Part shown: positions 62,501 to 64,000 of the stretch, in pieces
Layout: each line of letters begins with the position of its first letter
Numbering within the stretch: position 1 is the first letter of the stretch
Source of the DNA: Fragilaria crotonensis
Taxonomy: Eukaryota; Bacillariophyta; Fragilariophyceae; Fragilariales; Fragilariaceae
Direction: 5' to 3'
NCBI GenBank assembly: GCA_022925895.1
Contig: JAKSYS010000102.1
Coordinates: 57,079 to 121,078, forward strand
DNA length: 64,000 nt
Program-made: the position numbers and the translations under genes
The notes under the pieces: generated by a model
Told to the model about the DNA's origin: nothing
Seen by the model: only the letters and a program-made list of their open reading frames with translations
Databases searched by the model: none

Positions 62501-63619
62501 GAACGGAGACCACATTTATGAATACGTGATCTCGTATGTGGACGATCTTGTGTTCCAAGGAATCGACCCGAACGTCTTCATGGACGCGCTCGGGAAACGC
62601 TTTACGCTGAAACCCGGAAGCATAAAGGAGCCGGACACCTATCTTGGGGCAAACGTGAAGAAGTTTCGCATCCCGAATAGCGATGACCCAGACAAGGTAA
62701 GGTGGGCATTTGAATCTTCGTCGTACGTGGCGAAGGCGATCAAAGATGTCGAGCGCGAGCTCTCAGAGGCCGACATGAGGCTTATGCCAAACGTAAGGAC
62801 GCCACTAGCAAGTGGTTATCGGCCGGATCTTGACCTTTCCTGAATTAGGAGCAAGCAGTTGAACTATTTCCAAGGGTTAATCGGGATATTGCGGTGGATC
62901 TGTGAGCTCGGGAGGATTGATATCCTAATGCCTGTTTCAATATTGTCTCGGTACCTCGTATCCGCACGACAAGGGCATCTCGAGCAGGCCTTCCATATCT
63001 TCGCATACCTGAAGACACACTCGCGTTCAACGATGGTTTTGATGATACGGTGCCGACTTATAGGAGTAAACGATTCGTCAAGTGCGACTGGTCCGAGTTT
63101 TACCCAGATGCCGCCGAAGCCATACCAACCAACATGCCTCAACCGAGAGGGAAAGAGGTATGTATGACCTGCTTTGTTGATGCGGATCATGCTGGATGCA
63201 GGGAAACACGTCGGTCACATTCAGGAATCATTATCTTTGTCAATCGTGCGCCGATTTTATGGTTTTCCAAGAGGCAGAACACTGTTGAAGCCTCAACTTA
63301 TGGATCGGAACTACTGGCGATGCGGATTGCAATCGAAATGATCGAAGGGTTGAGATATAAGCTGCGAATGATGGGCGTGCCTATCCCTGACGAGTGTGCA
63401 GTCTTCTGTGACAACTCAGCGGTGGTTACGAATTCACGGCCGGAGTCGACCCTGAAGAAAAAGCACGCCGCAATCAACTTTCATAGAGTCCGTGAAGCAA
63501 TAGCTGCAGGAACCATCAAGATTGCTAAGGAGGATACGCGTTCAAACCTCGCGGATATCCTGACGAAGTTGATGCCTGGTCCTAAAATGAAGGAGTTATT
63601 AGCGAACCTCCTATGGTAA
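59522..63619 (+). pseudogene. pol: Copia-3 pol, broken by frameshifts
   Basis: Protease with MDSHADTCVAG at about 59614-59646; integrase N-terminal region (60079-60573) with TAKKTLNVTTQKGVR and MAHLRYPRMGG; core pieces (60570-61126); the 495-codon frame 61042-62529 with a chromodomain-like block (about 61610-61815; RLLVEWKDGTSTWVSL) and RT start (LSCDIQNAYLAAP, LYGLRSSG); SYVDDLVF at 62526-62560; RNase H (63050-63619) with VDADHAGC, GSELLA, CDNSAV and LADILTK. Frame breaks near 59768, 60560, 60660, 60842, 61110, 62510, 62840 and 63050. Confidence 0.88.
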
Positions 63620-63810
63620 TCGCAGCATGGGGACGTGACCCGGGGACGTTGCTACGGGGACGCGGATAGATACTGTCCAAACAGTAGATCACTGCCAGGT
63701 TAATGGTTAAGGCTAGAAGTGGTCGGGGCCTCTGTCACAAGGATTTATAACGCCGGTTAATATGGATGTTACGCCTCCGAATAACGTGGTTATATCGAAG
63801 TCGCGGGGAC

Positions 63811-63997
63811 TGTTAATATCACATGTGGCGTATTGGTATATGGGCATCGGTACGACAATATGATTATTGGACAGTAGTACGAACGACAGTATAAACTACG
63901 GAGGTCAGGAAAGGTGCACACATTCCAGTGATTGGTCGGTTTAACTATAGATATCTTTGACATGCTTATCAATATTTGATCATCACGTGAATTAACA
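63811..63997 (+). repeat. 3' LTR of Copia-3 (187 bp)
   Basis: It is preceded by AGTCGCGGGGAC and ends ATTAACA at 63997. Bases 63998-64000 (CTG) are outside the element and match the start of the left flank CTGC. Confidence 0.93.
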
Positions 63998-64000
63998 CTG

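Larger units (their letters stand above)
57545..63997 (+). mobile_element. Copia-3: 6.45-kb CoDi-type Copia element
   Basis: LTRs of 188 and 187 bp (57545-57732, 63811-63997) appear identical except for one missing G (GTGGAATT versus GTGAATT). Order: LTR, GTTTATCAGACCC motif (57733-57745), about 400-bp leader, gag, UGA, pol, purine tract GTCGCGGGGAC, LTR. The four bases before the left LTR are CTGC and the window ends CTG after the right LTR, consistent with a CTGC target duplication. Proteins are closest to Copia-1. Gag and pol are broken by many frameshifts. Confidence 0.93.

Noticed and set aside
1-64000. CRISPR arrays, rRNA genes or tRNA genes
   Set aside because: No regularly spaced repeats, rRNA-like stretches or convincing cloverleaf sequences were seen; the introns and retroelements show a eukaryotic nuclear genome.

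Overview
The window looks like nuclear DNA of a diatom, most likely a pennate one. The evidence is indirect: short GT-AG introns (65-80 bp) in a myosin-ankyrin-FYVE gene, Copia elements with the protein signatures of the diatom CoDi group, and non-LTR elements with RNase H. I cannot name the species from sequence alone. Only two host genes are convincing: a four-exon myosin (933-6080, +) and a long single-exon, mostly disordered protein of unknown function (14454-17630, -). Almost everything else is transposable elements, many nested or truncated.

Layout. 1-409: probable tail of a Copia element that starts outside the window, then a 148-bp foldback. 933-6080: myosin. 6132-6619: a 488-bp hAT-like MITE with 12-bp TIRs and an 8-bp target duplication, 51 bp after the myosin stop. 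7568-12600 (-): decayed Copia element (Copia-4, canonical DSGAT protease) with one LTR, fused at about 12600 to the 5' part of a LINE (LINE-C, to 13797). 13797-14112: solo LTR. 14454-17630: orphan gene. 17.6-19.9 kb: gene-free, several hairpins. 19891-34320 (-): LINE-B, cut in two by Copia-1 (25286-31717, -), whose 218-bp LTRs look identical. 34320-35000 (-): 3' fragment of another LINE family (LINE-3). 35001-42445 (+): Copia-2 with 252-bp LTRs. 42446-54520 (+): decayed cut-and-paste transposase genes, interrupted by the near-complete LINE-A (43404-52725, -), which is flanked by a 16-bp target duplication. 55259-55430: LTR fragment. 55440-57544 (-): second LINE-3 fragment. 57545-63997 (+): Copia-3, with its 3' LTR ending three bases before the window end.

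How parts relate. Three Copia elements (1, 2, 3) share an unusual plan: gag without a zinc knuckle, a single in-frame UGA-C between gag and pol, a protease motif DSHADT instead of DSG, an integrase without an obvious HHCC finger, a chromodomain-like block between integrase and reverse transcriptase, and a GTTTATCAGACCC motif directly after the 5' LTR. The LINEs carry two ORF1-type genes plus an endonuclease-RT-RNase H-CCHC ORF2. Their 3' ends carry a hairpin whose stem sequence differs between copies but pairs perfectly in both, and they end in oligo(T) on the sense strand.

Limits. All homology calls are from reading motifs, with no database search. Exact element boundaries are firm where LTRs, TIRs or target duplications are visible, and approximate elsewhere.
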